Assembly: GCA_002337145.1 (NCBI GenBank)
Contig: DDFK01000003.1
Span: 572,829-636,828 of the forward strand
Reading direction: 5' to 3'
DNA from: Chitinophagaceae bacterium UBA1930
Lineage (GTDB): Bacteria > Bacteroidota > Bacteroidia > Chitinophagales > Chitinophagaceae
DNA length: 64,000 nt
Shown here: one piece after another, positions 35,054 to 42,342 of the stretch
Layout of the letters: every line of letters begins with the position of its first letter
Numbering within the stretch: position 1 is the stretch's first letter
Made by a program: the position numbers and the translations under genes
The notes under the pieces: generated by a model
Seen by the model: only the letters and a program-made list of their open reading frames with translations
The model's database searches: none
Told to the model about the DNA's origin: nothing

Positions 35054-35172
35054 GCACACGGATAATACAGATTGGATGGATTTACTGGATTTTACTATTA
35101 TTGGCCTAACCAGATTTTATGCAAAGCATAAAAAATCTGTGGTTATCCCTTCAACCCGTTTCATCCGTGTGC
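35054..35172. repeat. Dispersed repeat family GCACACGGAT, full-length copy 2
   Basis: Terminal inverted repeat GCACACGGAT (35054-35063) and ATCCGTGTGC (35163-35172), with a central hairpin (arms from 35111 and 35126, CAGATTTTATGC with a 2-base bulge). GGAT units recur roughly every 10 bases in the left arm. Not coding. Confidence 0.6.
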
Positions 35173-35300
35173 CCAAAAAATAGGGCGTGCCCCGCCTGTT
35201 CGGGTCGGGCTTTACGTTCCAAGTCCTCAACCGCTGTCGGGGCTAAAGCCGCCAACAGGGTTTGCGGGCTTTACACTGCTATCCCTCATGCAACGCTCCG
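35173..35300. repeat. GC-rich intergenic element
   Basis: The segment from GGGCGTGCCCCGCC through GGGTCGGGCTTTAC to CTATCCCTCATGC is clearly GC-richer than its flanks and matches, from memory, a short repeat often seen between genes in Bacteroidota. It has imperfect hairpins (AAAGCC ... GGCTTT). No other copy was found in this window, so repetition is an inference. Confidence 0.35.
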
Positions 35301-35323
35301 TAGCAACTTATTAAGCGAAAGAT

Positions 35324-35356
35324 TTTGTACTATCTCCTTACAATGCTTTAGCTTCG
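35324..35356 (+). promoter_or_regulatory. Promoter of the PfkB kinase gene
   Basis: TTTG at 35324-35327, 21-base spacer, TAGCTTCG at 35349-35356 (TAnnTTTG with one change), 26 bases before the ATG at 35383. Confidence 0.45.
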
Positions 35357-35382
35357 CCGCCGTAAATCAAAAAAAAATTTTT

Positions 35383-36303
35383 ATGTCTTTAGTAGTAGTA
35401 GGTTCCATGGCTTTTGATGCTATTGAAACACCTTTTGGTAAAAGCGATAAAATCATTGGCGGTGCCGGTACTTATATTGCCTGGTGTGCCAGCAACTTTA
35501 CACCTGTAAAGCAGATCAGTGTGGTGGGTGGCGATTTTCCACAAGCCGAACTGGATGCCTTGACTGCACGTAACGTGACATTGGAAGGTGTGCAAATAAA
35601 GAAAGATGAAAAAACATTTTTCTGGAGCGGCAAGTACCATTTAGATATGAATACCCGCGATACATTGGTTACCGAACTGAATGTATTGGGCGATTTTCAA
35701 CCCGTGGTTCCTGAAAGCTACCAAGACTGTGAGTTTTTGATGTTGGGTAACCTTGCTCCTTCAGTTCAATTAAGTGTAATCGAACAATTGAAAACAAAAC
35801 CCAAATTGGTAGTATTGGATACCATGAATTTTTGGATGGATATTGCTTTGGATGACCTGAAAAAAGTATTGGCCAAAACCGATGTATTGATGGTGAACGA
35901 TAGCGAAGCAAGGCAGTTGAGCGGTGATTATTCTTTGGTACGTGCTGCAAAAAAAATCATGCAAATGGGACCTAAGTATTTAATCATTAAGAAAGGTGAA
36001 CATGGGGCTTTGCTGTTTCATGAGAACAGTGTGTTTTATGCACCTGCATTGCCTTTGGAAGAAGTGTTTGACCCAACTGGTGCAGGCGATACATTTGCCG
36101 GTGGTTTTATTGGCCATATTGCCAAAACAAAGGACATTAGCTTTGAGAACATGAAAACAGCCATTATTGTAGGTAGTGCATTGGCCAGCTATTGTGTGGA
36201 GAAATTTGGTACAGAAAGGTTAAGGGAAATTAAGAAGGCTGATATTGAAACCAGGCTGAACGAGTTTGTGCAGTTGGCAAGCTTTGATATTGCTTTGGTT
36301 TAG
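35383..36303 (+). CDS. PfkB family carbohydrate kinase
   Basis: Length 306 from the ATG at 35383 (MSLVVVGSMAFDAIETPFG). Ribokinase-fold signatures: GGAGTYIAWCASNF, LMVNDSEARQLSGDY and the anion-hole/catalytic motif FDPTGAGDTFAGGFIGH. Substrate could be ribose, fructose, adenosine or a related compound. The 88-codon upstream open extension crosses a repeat element and the promoter and is rejected. A strong terminator follows. Confidence 0.9.
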   Translation: MSLVVVGSMAFDAIETPFGKSDKIIGGAGTYIAWCASNFTPVKQISVVGGDFPQAELDALTARNVTLEGVQIKKDEKTFFWSGKYHLDMNTRDTLVTELNVLGDFQPVVPESYQDCEFLMLGNLAPSVQLSVIEQLKTKPKLVVLDTMNFWMDIALDDLKKVLAKTDVLMVNDSEARQLSGDYSLVRAAKKIMQMGPKYLIIKKGEHGALLFHENSVFYAPALPLEEVFDPTGAGDTFAGGFIGHIAKTKDISFENMKTAIIVGSALASYCVEKFGTERLREIKKADIETRLNEFVQLASFDIALV

Positions 36304-36321
36304 TTTTTTAGATAGATCATT

Positions 36322-36355
36322 AAAAGCCATCAACGTTAGCGTTGATGGCTTTTTT
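36322..36355 (+). terminator. Terminator after the PfkB gene
   Basis: 14-bp perfect arms (AAAAGCCATCAACG / CGTTGATGGCTTTT) around TTAG, continuing into T-rich sequence, 18 bp after the stop. Confidence 0.88.
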
Positions 36356-36380
36356 ATTTGTACGTTATTTATCTATTTTA

Positions 36381-36404
36381 TTTTACCGCTACGCTTCGGT
36401 AAAA
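36381..36404 (-). terminator. Candidate terminator of the EamA transporter gene
   Basis: Arms TTTTACCG/CGGTAAAA with 8-base loop; on the minus strand it lies 54 bp beyond the stop at 36459. No long U-tract follows, so weak. Confidence 0.45.
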
Positions 36405-36458
36405 GTTCAGCTTTGTACCGAAGAACGGTGATGTATGTACAGTAGCCAAGTACAAAGA

Positions 36459-37373
36459 TCATATCTCGCTTTCTATTGGCTCGGTGGTTGGCTTCTCTTT
36501 CATGCTGTGGTTTACGATGTACACGCCCACAATGGTTATCAAAGTGCCTATTAAAATATTGAGCGTAAGCTGTTCGTGCAGCAGCACTGCACCAATGAGC
36601 ATGGCCACAATTGGGTTGAAGTAGGCGTATAAAGAAGATATTGCTGCAGGCAGGTTTTTCATGGAGAAAATGAAACAGGCAAACGCAATGCAGGAGCCAA
36701 TAAGCACCAGGTACGCAATGGATAGCCATGTTTGCATGGGAATGGCCGTAAGTGGTATATACTGGCCCGTGGCCATTGACATGATGGCAAGAAACGGCGA
36801 TGCCAGCAACATTTGCCACCCCATACTATAATAGGGGTTGATGTTTATTTTTTTACGTGCTACCAATATGGTACCGATGCTCCATGCAAGTGTTGCTATT
36901 AAACCAAGTATCACACCAAACAAATAGTTATTAGATGCATGGTGAAAAGCATTGTGGTAAAACACCACACCTATGCCCATGAAGCCCAGTATAAGGCCCG
37001 CGAATGTAAGCAGGGTGTTTTTTGTTTTGAATACCACCATTTCTATCACTACTACGCATAGTGGGTACAGTGCCCCAATTAATGCACCCAGCCCACTTGA
37101 TATATAACGGATGCTCCAGGTGGCCAGTCCGTTGGCAATAATCAATAGAAAGAAGGAAATGAACAGTAAAGATTTTAGCTGTTTCCATTTGGGAAACGGC
37201 TCGCCTTTGAGTGTAAAGAAAATAACATACAGTACCCCTGCAACAAACTGTCTTATGGCAGACACCTGCAAACCCGGCACCTGCTGCACTGCAATTTTAC
37301 TTGCAACCCAGGTGCTGCCCCAAATGATGGAGGTAGCCGTTAATGCAGCGTATGCTTTTTGTTTGCTTGTCAT
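36459..37373 (-). CDS. EamA/DMT family transporter
   Basis: Length 304 from the ATG at 37373 (MTSKQKAYAALTATSIIWGSTWVASK). Ten hydrophobic spans in two repeated EamA halves, the first with SIIWGSTWVASKIAV and the second with LIATLAWSIGTILVARK and LYAYFNPIVAMLIGAVLLHEQLTLN. Exports or imports small metabolites; substrate not readable. Minus-strand, between PfkB and purH; 117 bp from the purH stop. Confidence 0.88.
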   Translation of the reverse strand: MTSKQKAYAALTATSIIWGSTWVASKIAVQQVPGLQVSAIRQFVAGVLYVIFFTLKGEPFPKWKQLKSLLFISFFLLIIANGLATWSIRYISSGLGALIGALYPLCVVVIEMVVFKTKNTLLTFAGLILGFMGIGVVFYHNAFHHASNNYLFGVILGLIATLAWSIGTILVARKKININPYYSMGWQMLLASPFLAIMSMATGQYIPLTAIPMQTWLSIAYLVLIGSCIAFACFIFSMKNLPAAISSLYAYFNPIVAMLIGAVLLHEQLTLNILIGTLITIVGVYIVNHSMKEKPTTEPIESEI

Positions 37374-37490
37374 ATAACTATGGTTTGCAAAGGCATTACC
37401 AATAGGCAGCACAAAGAGCGTTGGGGTTACGGTATCTGCCGCGTTTTACTTATAACTTAATGTAAGTTGCTTGCCGTGTTGTTTTGCCTG

Positions 37491-39008
37491 CTAATGCTTA
37501 AAATGCCTTAGTCCGGTAATGACCATGGCCAGCCTATGTTCTACACAGTAGTCTATACTGTCTTTGTCGCGTATGGAGCCACCGGGCTGAATGAATGCCT
37601 GGATGCCCTCTTCATGGGCCATGCTTACACAGTCGTTAAAGGGAAAGAAAGCATCGCTTGCCAGTACAGCCCCGTTCAAATCGAACTTGAACTGTTTGGA
37701 TTTTTCGATGGCGTGACGCAATGCATCCACACGTGATGTTTGTCCGCAGCCCTTACCTATTAACTGTTTGTGTTTAACCAGTGCAATGGCATTACTCTTT
37801 AAATGTTTGCAGACGATATTGGCAAAAGTGAGGTCTTCTTTTTCTGTTGCAAAGGTTTCCCTTCCGCCAACTTCTTTCCATTCTGCATAGTTGCCGTTAT
37901 CCATTTGTTGTGTAAGTGTGCCGTTCAATAAAGATTTACTGGAATTGGGAACTTGGTATTTGGAATCTATGATTTGCAGCAGTATCCTGTTCTTTTTGGA
38001 TTTCAGTATCGCTAATGCATCCTCCTCAAAAGAAGGTGCAATCAGTACTTCAAAAAATATTTCGTTGATGGCTTCTGCAGTGGTTTTATCAATGGCAGCG
38101 TTGGTAACCAGCACGCCGCCAAATGCACTCTCAGGGTCGCCGGCAAGAGCTGCATCCCAACTTTCCTTTACGGAAGCCCTTGAAGCAATGCCGCAAACAT
38201 TGGTGTGTTTGATGATACCAAAAACAACTTCGCCACCAATAGCAAATTCACTAATGATCTGGATGGCTGCATCCACATCAACCAGGTTATTGTACGAAAG
38301 CTCCTTTCCGTTTAATTGGGTAAACAGTGCTGTCAAATCGCCATAGAATGCAGCAGACTGGTGTGGGTTTTCGCCATAACGCAATACCTGTTTTGCAGTT
38401 GAGGTTTGCAGGGCAGTATTATCCGGGTTGAAGTAATTGTTGATGGCAATATCATAGTTCATTACCACCTGGAATGCTTTGCCAGCATAGGCTTTACGTT
38501 GCTCAATGGTTGTTTCGCCTGCCTGTGTATGCAACAGGTTTTCCAAGGAAGCATAATCATCTTTGGCGGCAATTACGGTAACATCCTTAAAGTTCTTGGC
38601 GGCGGCACGTATCATGCTGGGACCACCAATATCTACTTTTTCAATAATGAGTTTTTCATCCGTGGTAGATTTTAATGTTTCTTCAAACGGGTATAGGTCA
38701 ACAATTACCAAATCAATTTCAGGAATGGCATACTGCTGCATTTCCTGCAGGTGCTGGGCATCATCGCGTTTACCTAGTATGGCACCAAACACAACCGGGT
38801 GCAATGTTTTGACACGGCCACCCAATATGGATGGATAAGTGGTGAGACTTTCTACGGCAACACATGGAATGTTGGCATTCTCTAAAAACGTTTGTGTGCC
38901 ACCAGTGGAATAAATGGTTATTCCCAGTTCGTGCAGTTTTTTTGCAATGGGTTCCAGTCCATCTTTATAAAAGACAGAGATGAGTGCTGATTGAATTTTT
39001 TTGGTCAT
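37491..39008 (-). CDS. purH: Bifunctional AICAR transformylase / IMP cyclohydrolase
   Basis: Last two steps of purine synthesis to IMP. N-terminal MGS-like IMP cyclohydrolase domain (about 1-190; ALISVFYKDGLEPIAKKLHELG, IYSTGGTQTFL, LGGRVKTLHPVVFGAIL), then the AICAR transformylase with RYGENPHQSAAFY and catalytic IKHTNVCGIA (Lys-His), and the late SDAFFPFNDCVSMAHEEGI. Length 505 is typical for this group. Confidence 0.95.
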   Translation of the reverse strand: MTKKIQSALISVFYKDGLEPIAKKLHELGITIYSTGGTQTFLENANIPCVAVESLTTYPSILGGRVKTLHPVVFGAILGKRDDAQHLQEMQQYAIPEIDLVIVDLYPFEETLKSTTDEKLIIEKVDIGGPSMIRAAAKNFKDVTVIAAKDDYASLENLLHTQAGETTIEQRKAYAGKAFQVVMNYDIAINNYFNPDNTALQTSTAKQVLRYGENPHQSAAFYGDLTALFTQLNGKELSYNNLVDVDAAIQIISEFAIGGEVVFGIIKHTNVCGIASRASVKESWDAALAGDPESAFGGVLVTNAAIDKTTAEAINEIFFEVLIAPSFEEDALAILKSKKNRILLQIIDSKYQVPNSSKSLLNGTLTQQMDNGNYAEWKEVGGRETFATEKEDLTFANIVCKHLKSNAIALVKHKQLIGKGCGQTSRVDALRHAIEKSKQFKFDLNGAVLASDAFFPFNDCVSMAHEEGIQAFIQPGGSIRDKDSIDYCVEHRLAMVITGLRHFKH

Positions 39009-39059
39009 GAGGAAAAAAGTTGATCGGTTATGGTTAATAGGTTATAGCTGTGGCTTATT

Positions 39060-39412
39060 TTATTTAAGTGAATCCCTGAACTTGGTTATCATTTTACATA
39101 AAATTTCGTAGTTATTGTAATGCATTTAAACACATCTTCCATTACGTAACCCCTTGCCTTTCCAATAAACAAACAAGCAACAACTTCTATTGCAGAACGT
39201 AAGGCAATACCTAGGAACCGGTTAAATTCGGCTTTAGATTGCCCTGTACATCCTTCTGCTATGTTCAATACAACAGAGTCGGCAGCTCTTTTTATTTGAG
39301 AAGAAAGGCTATACATTGCACGCTTAGGAAATCCTTTGGTAAGCAAATCAATTTCATTGGATAACTCAAATGCACGCTGCCAAATTTTCAATTCTTCGAA
39401 ACGAAAAACCAT
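39060..39412 (-). pseudogene. Four-helix-bundle (S23/IVS) protein gene with a C-terminal frameshift
   Basis: From the ATG at 39412 (MVFRFEELKIWQRAFELSNEI) the frame encodes LSSQIKRAADSVVLNIAEGCTGQSKAEFNRFLGIALRSAIE, the core of the S23 four-helix-bundle family. After codon TTT-AAA (39125-39130) the reading frame changes to CITITTKFYVK and stops at 39089. Shifting back one base at about 39123-39127 restores a normal C-terminal helix (HYNNYEILCKMITKFRDSLK) ending at a TAA at 39060-39062. A missing A in an A-run is the simplest cause. Without the shift the protein is 107 residues. It could be a real mutation or a sequencing error. Confidence 0.75.
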
Positions 39413-39481
39413 ATACAGATTTTGGATATTACACAAGTAGTGACACCGTTATGATCCATTATCCATGAACTATCTGCTACC

Positions 39482-41572
39482 TTACAGATCCATCAAAAAT
39501 GCCCCGTCAGTGGCAGTTGAATGGTGCCGCAAATGTAGGCTGTCAGCATCTCTTTTCCAGTAGGCAATTTTCCAGTGGGGGTTTGACGAGTCGAAAACAT
39601 ACTGGCCACATTCAAAAATTGTTGATAAACGGCTTAGGTATATTTTGGGATTTTTTGTAAGGATGATGGCATCCAGTTTTATCTTTTTACTTAATGCAGG
39701 CAATTGCATGGCTTGATCTATAATCAAAATATTTTTTCCGTTGCTTGTAATAAGGTGGTCCTGTAGCAGTATGTTGTACAGGCTATCAGCAGGGTTGATG
39801 CGGTGCAGTACACGTGATGGCTTGATGTGGAAGTTGCGTAAAAACCCATCTTCGGTTAAGATGCTGTCGCCAATGAAACGGTATTTCCTTCCTTCAACCA
39901 AATCAATGGCCGTATGGTTGGGCACATTGTAAACAATCAGTTTCTGTTGTTGCTGTTTCTGTATAAAATCAACACTGCGTATCGCAATAAATGCAAACAG
40001 GCTTGCCAAGCCGATAAGGAAACCTTTGCTATACTTATTCATTAACCATGTAGCAAAACCAAGAATAACGGCGTATAAAATAATGGCCTGCGGTATGGTT
40101 ATTTGCAAAGAGGGCCAAACGGAAAATGGCAATGTGTCCACATGCTGAATAAAACGGTTCATGATTTCGACTCCATAACCAACGCCTTTGCCCACCAATG
40201 TGCCTATATAGGGAATGAAGTAAGTAACCAACAATAGCAGCTCTGCATACAGTACCAAACCAGAAAAGGGAACGGCAAATAAATTGGTAAAGAGGAAAAG
40301 GGTTGGCAACTGGTGAAAGTGGTACAGCACAATGGGCAGGGTTAAAATTTGTGCAGACAGTGTTACGGAACTCAAGCTCCATAAGCCTTTAAGCAGTTTG
40401 TTGTTGAAGTACACCCACTTGCTGATGTGTTTCTGGAATACCACAATGCTTAGTACCGCACCATAAGATAACTGGAAACCTACATCCCATAAACTGTAAG
40501 GGTTTATTACAATCAATAGAAAAGCCGATGCTGCTAAACTATTGTACATGGCCGTTTTTTTTCCTATGCTTTCGCCCAGTACAATAAACGTAAACATTAC
40601 AGCACTTCTTAAAATGGAAGGGGCTGCACCTGCAATAAAACTAAAGCCCCATAGTACCAACAGTATGGTTACGGGCTTTATAATTGTAGTGACCCTATAT
40701 TTTTTAAAAGGATCAAAAATGGCAATGAGCAGGCCATATATCATACCCAGGTGCAGGCCACTAATGGCAATAATATGCACCACGCCTGTGTTGCTGTAGC
40801 TTTGTACAAGGTCCCTGTCCAGATCGTCCCTATAGCCTATCAACAATGCTTCTGCCACGCTTAGCTGGTTGGGTTCTTTTATCTTGTCACGCAAAATAGA
40901 CAGCAGTTTTGTTCTCGAAGCAATCAGTGCAGCATCAAACCAATTGGTATGGGTTGTGGGCAGTGTTATAAAAGCATCATCGCTTAAAAATGCTTGGTAG
41001 CTTATATTCTGAAATGAACAATACCTTGCATAATTAAACCCGCCAGGGTTGCCTGCGTTTATAATAGGCACCAGGCTTTTGATAAGCACAACCTGCGAGC
41101 CATAAGTCAATGGTGGTTTCGTGGAGTCCTTTCTAAAGTACAACAGCACATCACCCGTAACAGGTTGCCATTTGCCATCAATCAATATGGCTTCTGCCCG
41201 GGCAAGTGCCTTGAATGATTTTGGCTTTTCCACAATAGGTTCTTGCAGCGTAAGCATTACCGGCAATTTTTGCTGGTAGTACCTGCCAATGTGGTTGGGA
41301 TTGTTTTCTATGTTTTTTGTAAAGGCCAATATGCCGCCAATGCCGAAAAACAAAATGGTGATGGCTGTTCCACTTAACCATTTAAGCAGAAATTTTTTAG
41401 ATGTATGGAGTAACTGATACGCTATAAAAAATACAACGCCAATTGCTGTTATACTATAAAATGGAAACAAGCCGATACGTACATGATACTGTATCAATAT
41501 GCCAATAATAAGTGGTATCAATAACCTTATAACAGGAACCGTTTTTAGTATGGGTTTACCATGTTTGGGCAT
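39482..41572 (-). CDS. comEC: ComEC/Rec2 family DNA-uptake channel protein
   Basis: Length about 696. An N-terminal DUF4131 region (spans and an OB-like domain, YARYCSFQNISYQAFLSDDAF), then the competence membrane domain with VVHIIAISGLHLGMIYGLL and FIAGAAPSILRSAVMFTFIV. The C-terminal part is degenerate: no HxHxDH metallo-beta-lactamase motif is present, only a short fold ending ILTKNPKIYLSRLSTIFECGQYVFDSSNPHWKIAYW, common in Bacteroidota. ATG at 41572 is preferred over 41599 because the upstream codons fall in a REP palindrome. Confidence 0.88.
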   Translation of the reverse strand: MPKHGKPILKTVPVIRLLIPLIIGILIQYHVRIGLFPFYSITAIGVVFFIAYQLLHTSKKFLLKWLSGTAITILFFGIGGILAFTKNIENNPNHIGRYYQQKLPVMLTLQEPIVEKPKSFKALARAEAILIDGKWQPVTGDVLLYFRKDSTKPPLTYGSQVVLIKSLVPIINAGNPGGFNYARYCSFQNISYQAFLSDDAFITLPTTHTNWFDAALIASRTKLLSILRDKIKEPNQLSVAEALLIGYRDDLDRDLVQSYSNTGVVHIIAISGLHLGMIYGLLIAIFDPFKKYRVTTIIKPVTILLVLWGFSFIAGAAPSILRSAVMFTFIVLGESIGKKTAMYNSLAASAFLLIVINPYSLWDVGFQLSYGAVLSIVVFQKHISKWVYFNNKLLKGLWSLSSVTLSAQILTLPIVLYHFHQLPTLFLFTNLFAVPFSGLVLYAELLLLVTYFIPYIGTLVGKGVGYGVEIMNRFIQHVDTLPFSVWPSLQITIPQAIILYAVILGFATWLMNKYSKGFLIGLASLFAFIAIRSVDFIQKQQQQKLIVYNVPNHTAIDLVEGRKYRFIGDSILTEDGFLRNFHIKPSRVLHRINPADSLYNILLQDHLITSNGKNILIIDQAMQLPALSKKIKLDAIILTKNPKIYLSRLSTIFECGQYVFDSSNPHWKIAYWKRDADSLHLRHHSTATDGAFLMDL

Positions 41573-41586
41573 AAGACGGTGTAAGA

Positions 41587-41620
41587 CTTTGTTCCACACC
41601 CGAAAGGATGTGCCACAAAG
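41587..41620. repeat. REP-like palindrome A (downstream of the RAYT gene)
   Basis: Arms CTTTGT and ACAAAG with inner CACA/TGTG, loop CCCGAAAGGA, two 2-base mismatches. Ends 1 bp from the RAYT stop codon. Core CCACACCCGAAAGGATGTG. Also occupies the possible longer N-terminus of comEC. Confidence 0.7.
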
Positions 41621-41621
41621 C

Positions 41622-42212
41622 CTATTTTAAGTGTTTGAGCTTATTGGGATTGATCATAGTATAGCTTTCCTTGTATATCCTTTCATTTGTCAACTCCATT
41701 AAACTAAAAGCCCGTTCCTTATTTACCAATGTTCCATTTCTAAAACCGGCCAGGTCTTTAAAAGAAGAAAATTCCCAATCTTCTATTTTCTTTACCAGCC
41801 CTGCAACCCAAGGGTTTTGATGGATGTAGTGGAAGCAGGCTATTCCATAGTTTTCCGAGCCGCATTCGTTTAAAAGTTTACACTTTACGTTTTGTGTAAA
41901 TAAGGAACCTGTTCTTTTAAGTTGCTTGTTTATTGCCTTGGTATAGCTGCTTTGTATCTGCTGAATAGCATATGAAACTGCCTGGATTTCTATATTTCCC
42001 GACTTTTTTATTTCGATACTTTTTTCTGTAGCCTCAATGAGTATATGAAAATGATTGGGCATTAACGTGTAACAAAGCATATTGCATACAGGCATTAGAG
42101 AGAGCCTTACTTTTTTTAAAAAGAAAAGGTAGTTTGCAGAAGCGTAAAATAAAGTTTGCTTGTTGATACCCCTGTTGTAGATATGATACAAGTTTCCTAT
42201 ATCCAAATTCAT
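41622..42212 (-). CDS. REP-associated tyrosine transposase (RAYT, IS200-like Y1)
   Basis: Length 196 from the ATG at 42212. Single-strand DNA transposase of the HUH Y1 class: GNLYHIYNRGINKQ N-terminal motif, HUH motif HFH (54-56, in LMPNHFHILIE), catalytic Tyr90 in QSSYTKAINKQ, and YIHQNPWVAGLVKKIEDWEFSS. It lacks IS605 left/right ends and an OrfB, and is flanked by REP-like palindromes, so a RAYT domesticated for REP handling is favoured over an ordinary IS200. The start at 42212 is chosen because MNLDIGNLYHIYNRG aligns with the family N-terminus. Confidence 0.87.
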   Translation of the reverse strand: MNLDIGNLYHIYNRGINKQTLFYASANYLFFLKKVRLSLMPVCNMLCYTLMPNHFHILIEATEKSIEIKKSGNIEIQAVSYAIQQIQSSYTKAINKQLKRTGSLFTQNVKCKLLNECGSENYGIACFHYIHQNPWVAGLVKKIEDWEFSSFKDLAGFRNGTLVNKERAFSLMELTNERIYKESYTMINPNKLKHLK

Positions 42213-42290
42213 ATTTACAATATACAAATTAATTGTAACGTGAATTTTGGGGAAATACAAAAAAGTCCGATTTGACTTTAGGGTTATGTT

Positions 42291-42342
42291 TAAGTAAAAA
42301 GATATGCCACACCTTAAAGGATGTGGCATATCTTTTTACTTA
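42291..42342. repeat. REP-like palindrome B (upstream of the RAYT gene), also terminator of carB
   Basis: Perfect 21-bp arms (42291-42311 / 42322-42342) with 10-base loop CCTTAAAGGA. It covers the carB stop codon (42336-42338), and on the minus strand gives an A/T-flanked hairpin able to terminate carB transcription. Lies 79 bp before the RAYT start codon. Confidence 0.85.

Larger units (their letters stand above)
41587..42342 (-). mobile_element. REP/RAYT unit
   Basis: A RAYT-type transposase gene flanked on each side by palindromes with the same core (CCACACC, 2 bases, AAAGGATGTG). Both copies have the same orientation and both have GTAA exactly 9 bases before the core. This matches the REP-RAYT organisation known in Enterobacteria, where REP sequences are the substrate of the transposase. 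Confidence 0.72.

Noticed and set aside
35119..35382. N-terminal extension of the PfkB kinase frame
   Set aside because: It runs through a repeat element and the promoter; kinase homology starts at the ATG at 35383.
39089..39436. Programmed -1 frameshift in the four-helix-bundle gene
   Set aside because: The heptamer at the shift (G-TTT-AAA) would need mismatched re-pairing (GTT, TAA); a simple base loss is likelier.
42241..42290. AAAGTC/GACTTT hairpin upstream of the RAYT gene as another REP
   Set aside because: It has no GCCACA core; it is probably a local promoter-region hairpin.
41587..42342. Ordinary IS200/IS605 element
   Set aside because: No OrfB and no classical IS605 left/right ends with a TTAC or similar target; the paired palindromes fit a RAYT unit better.
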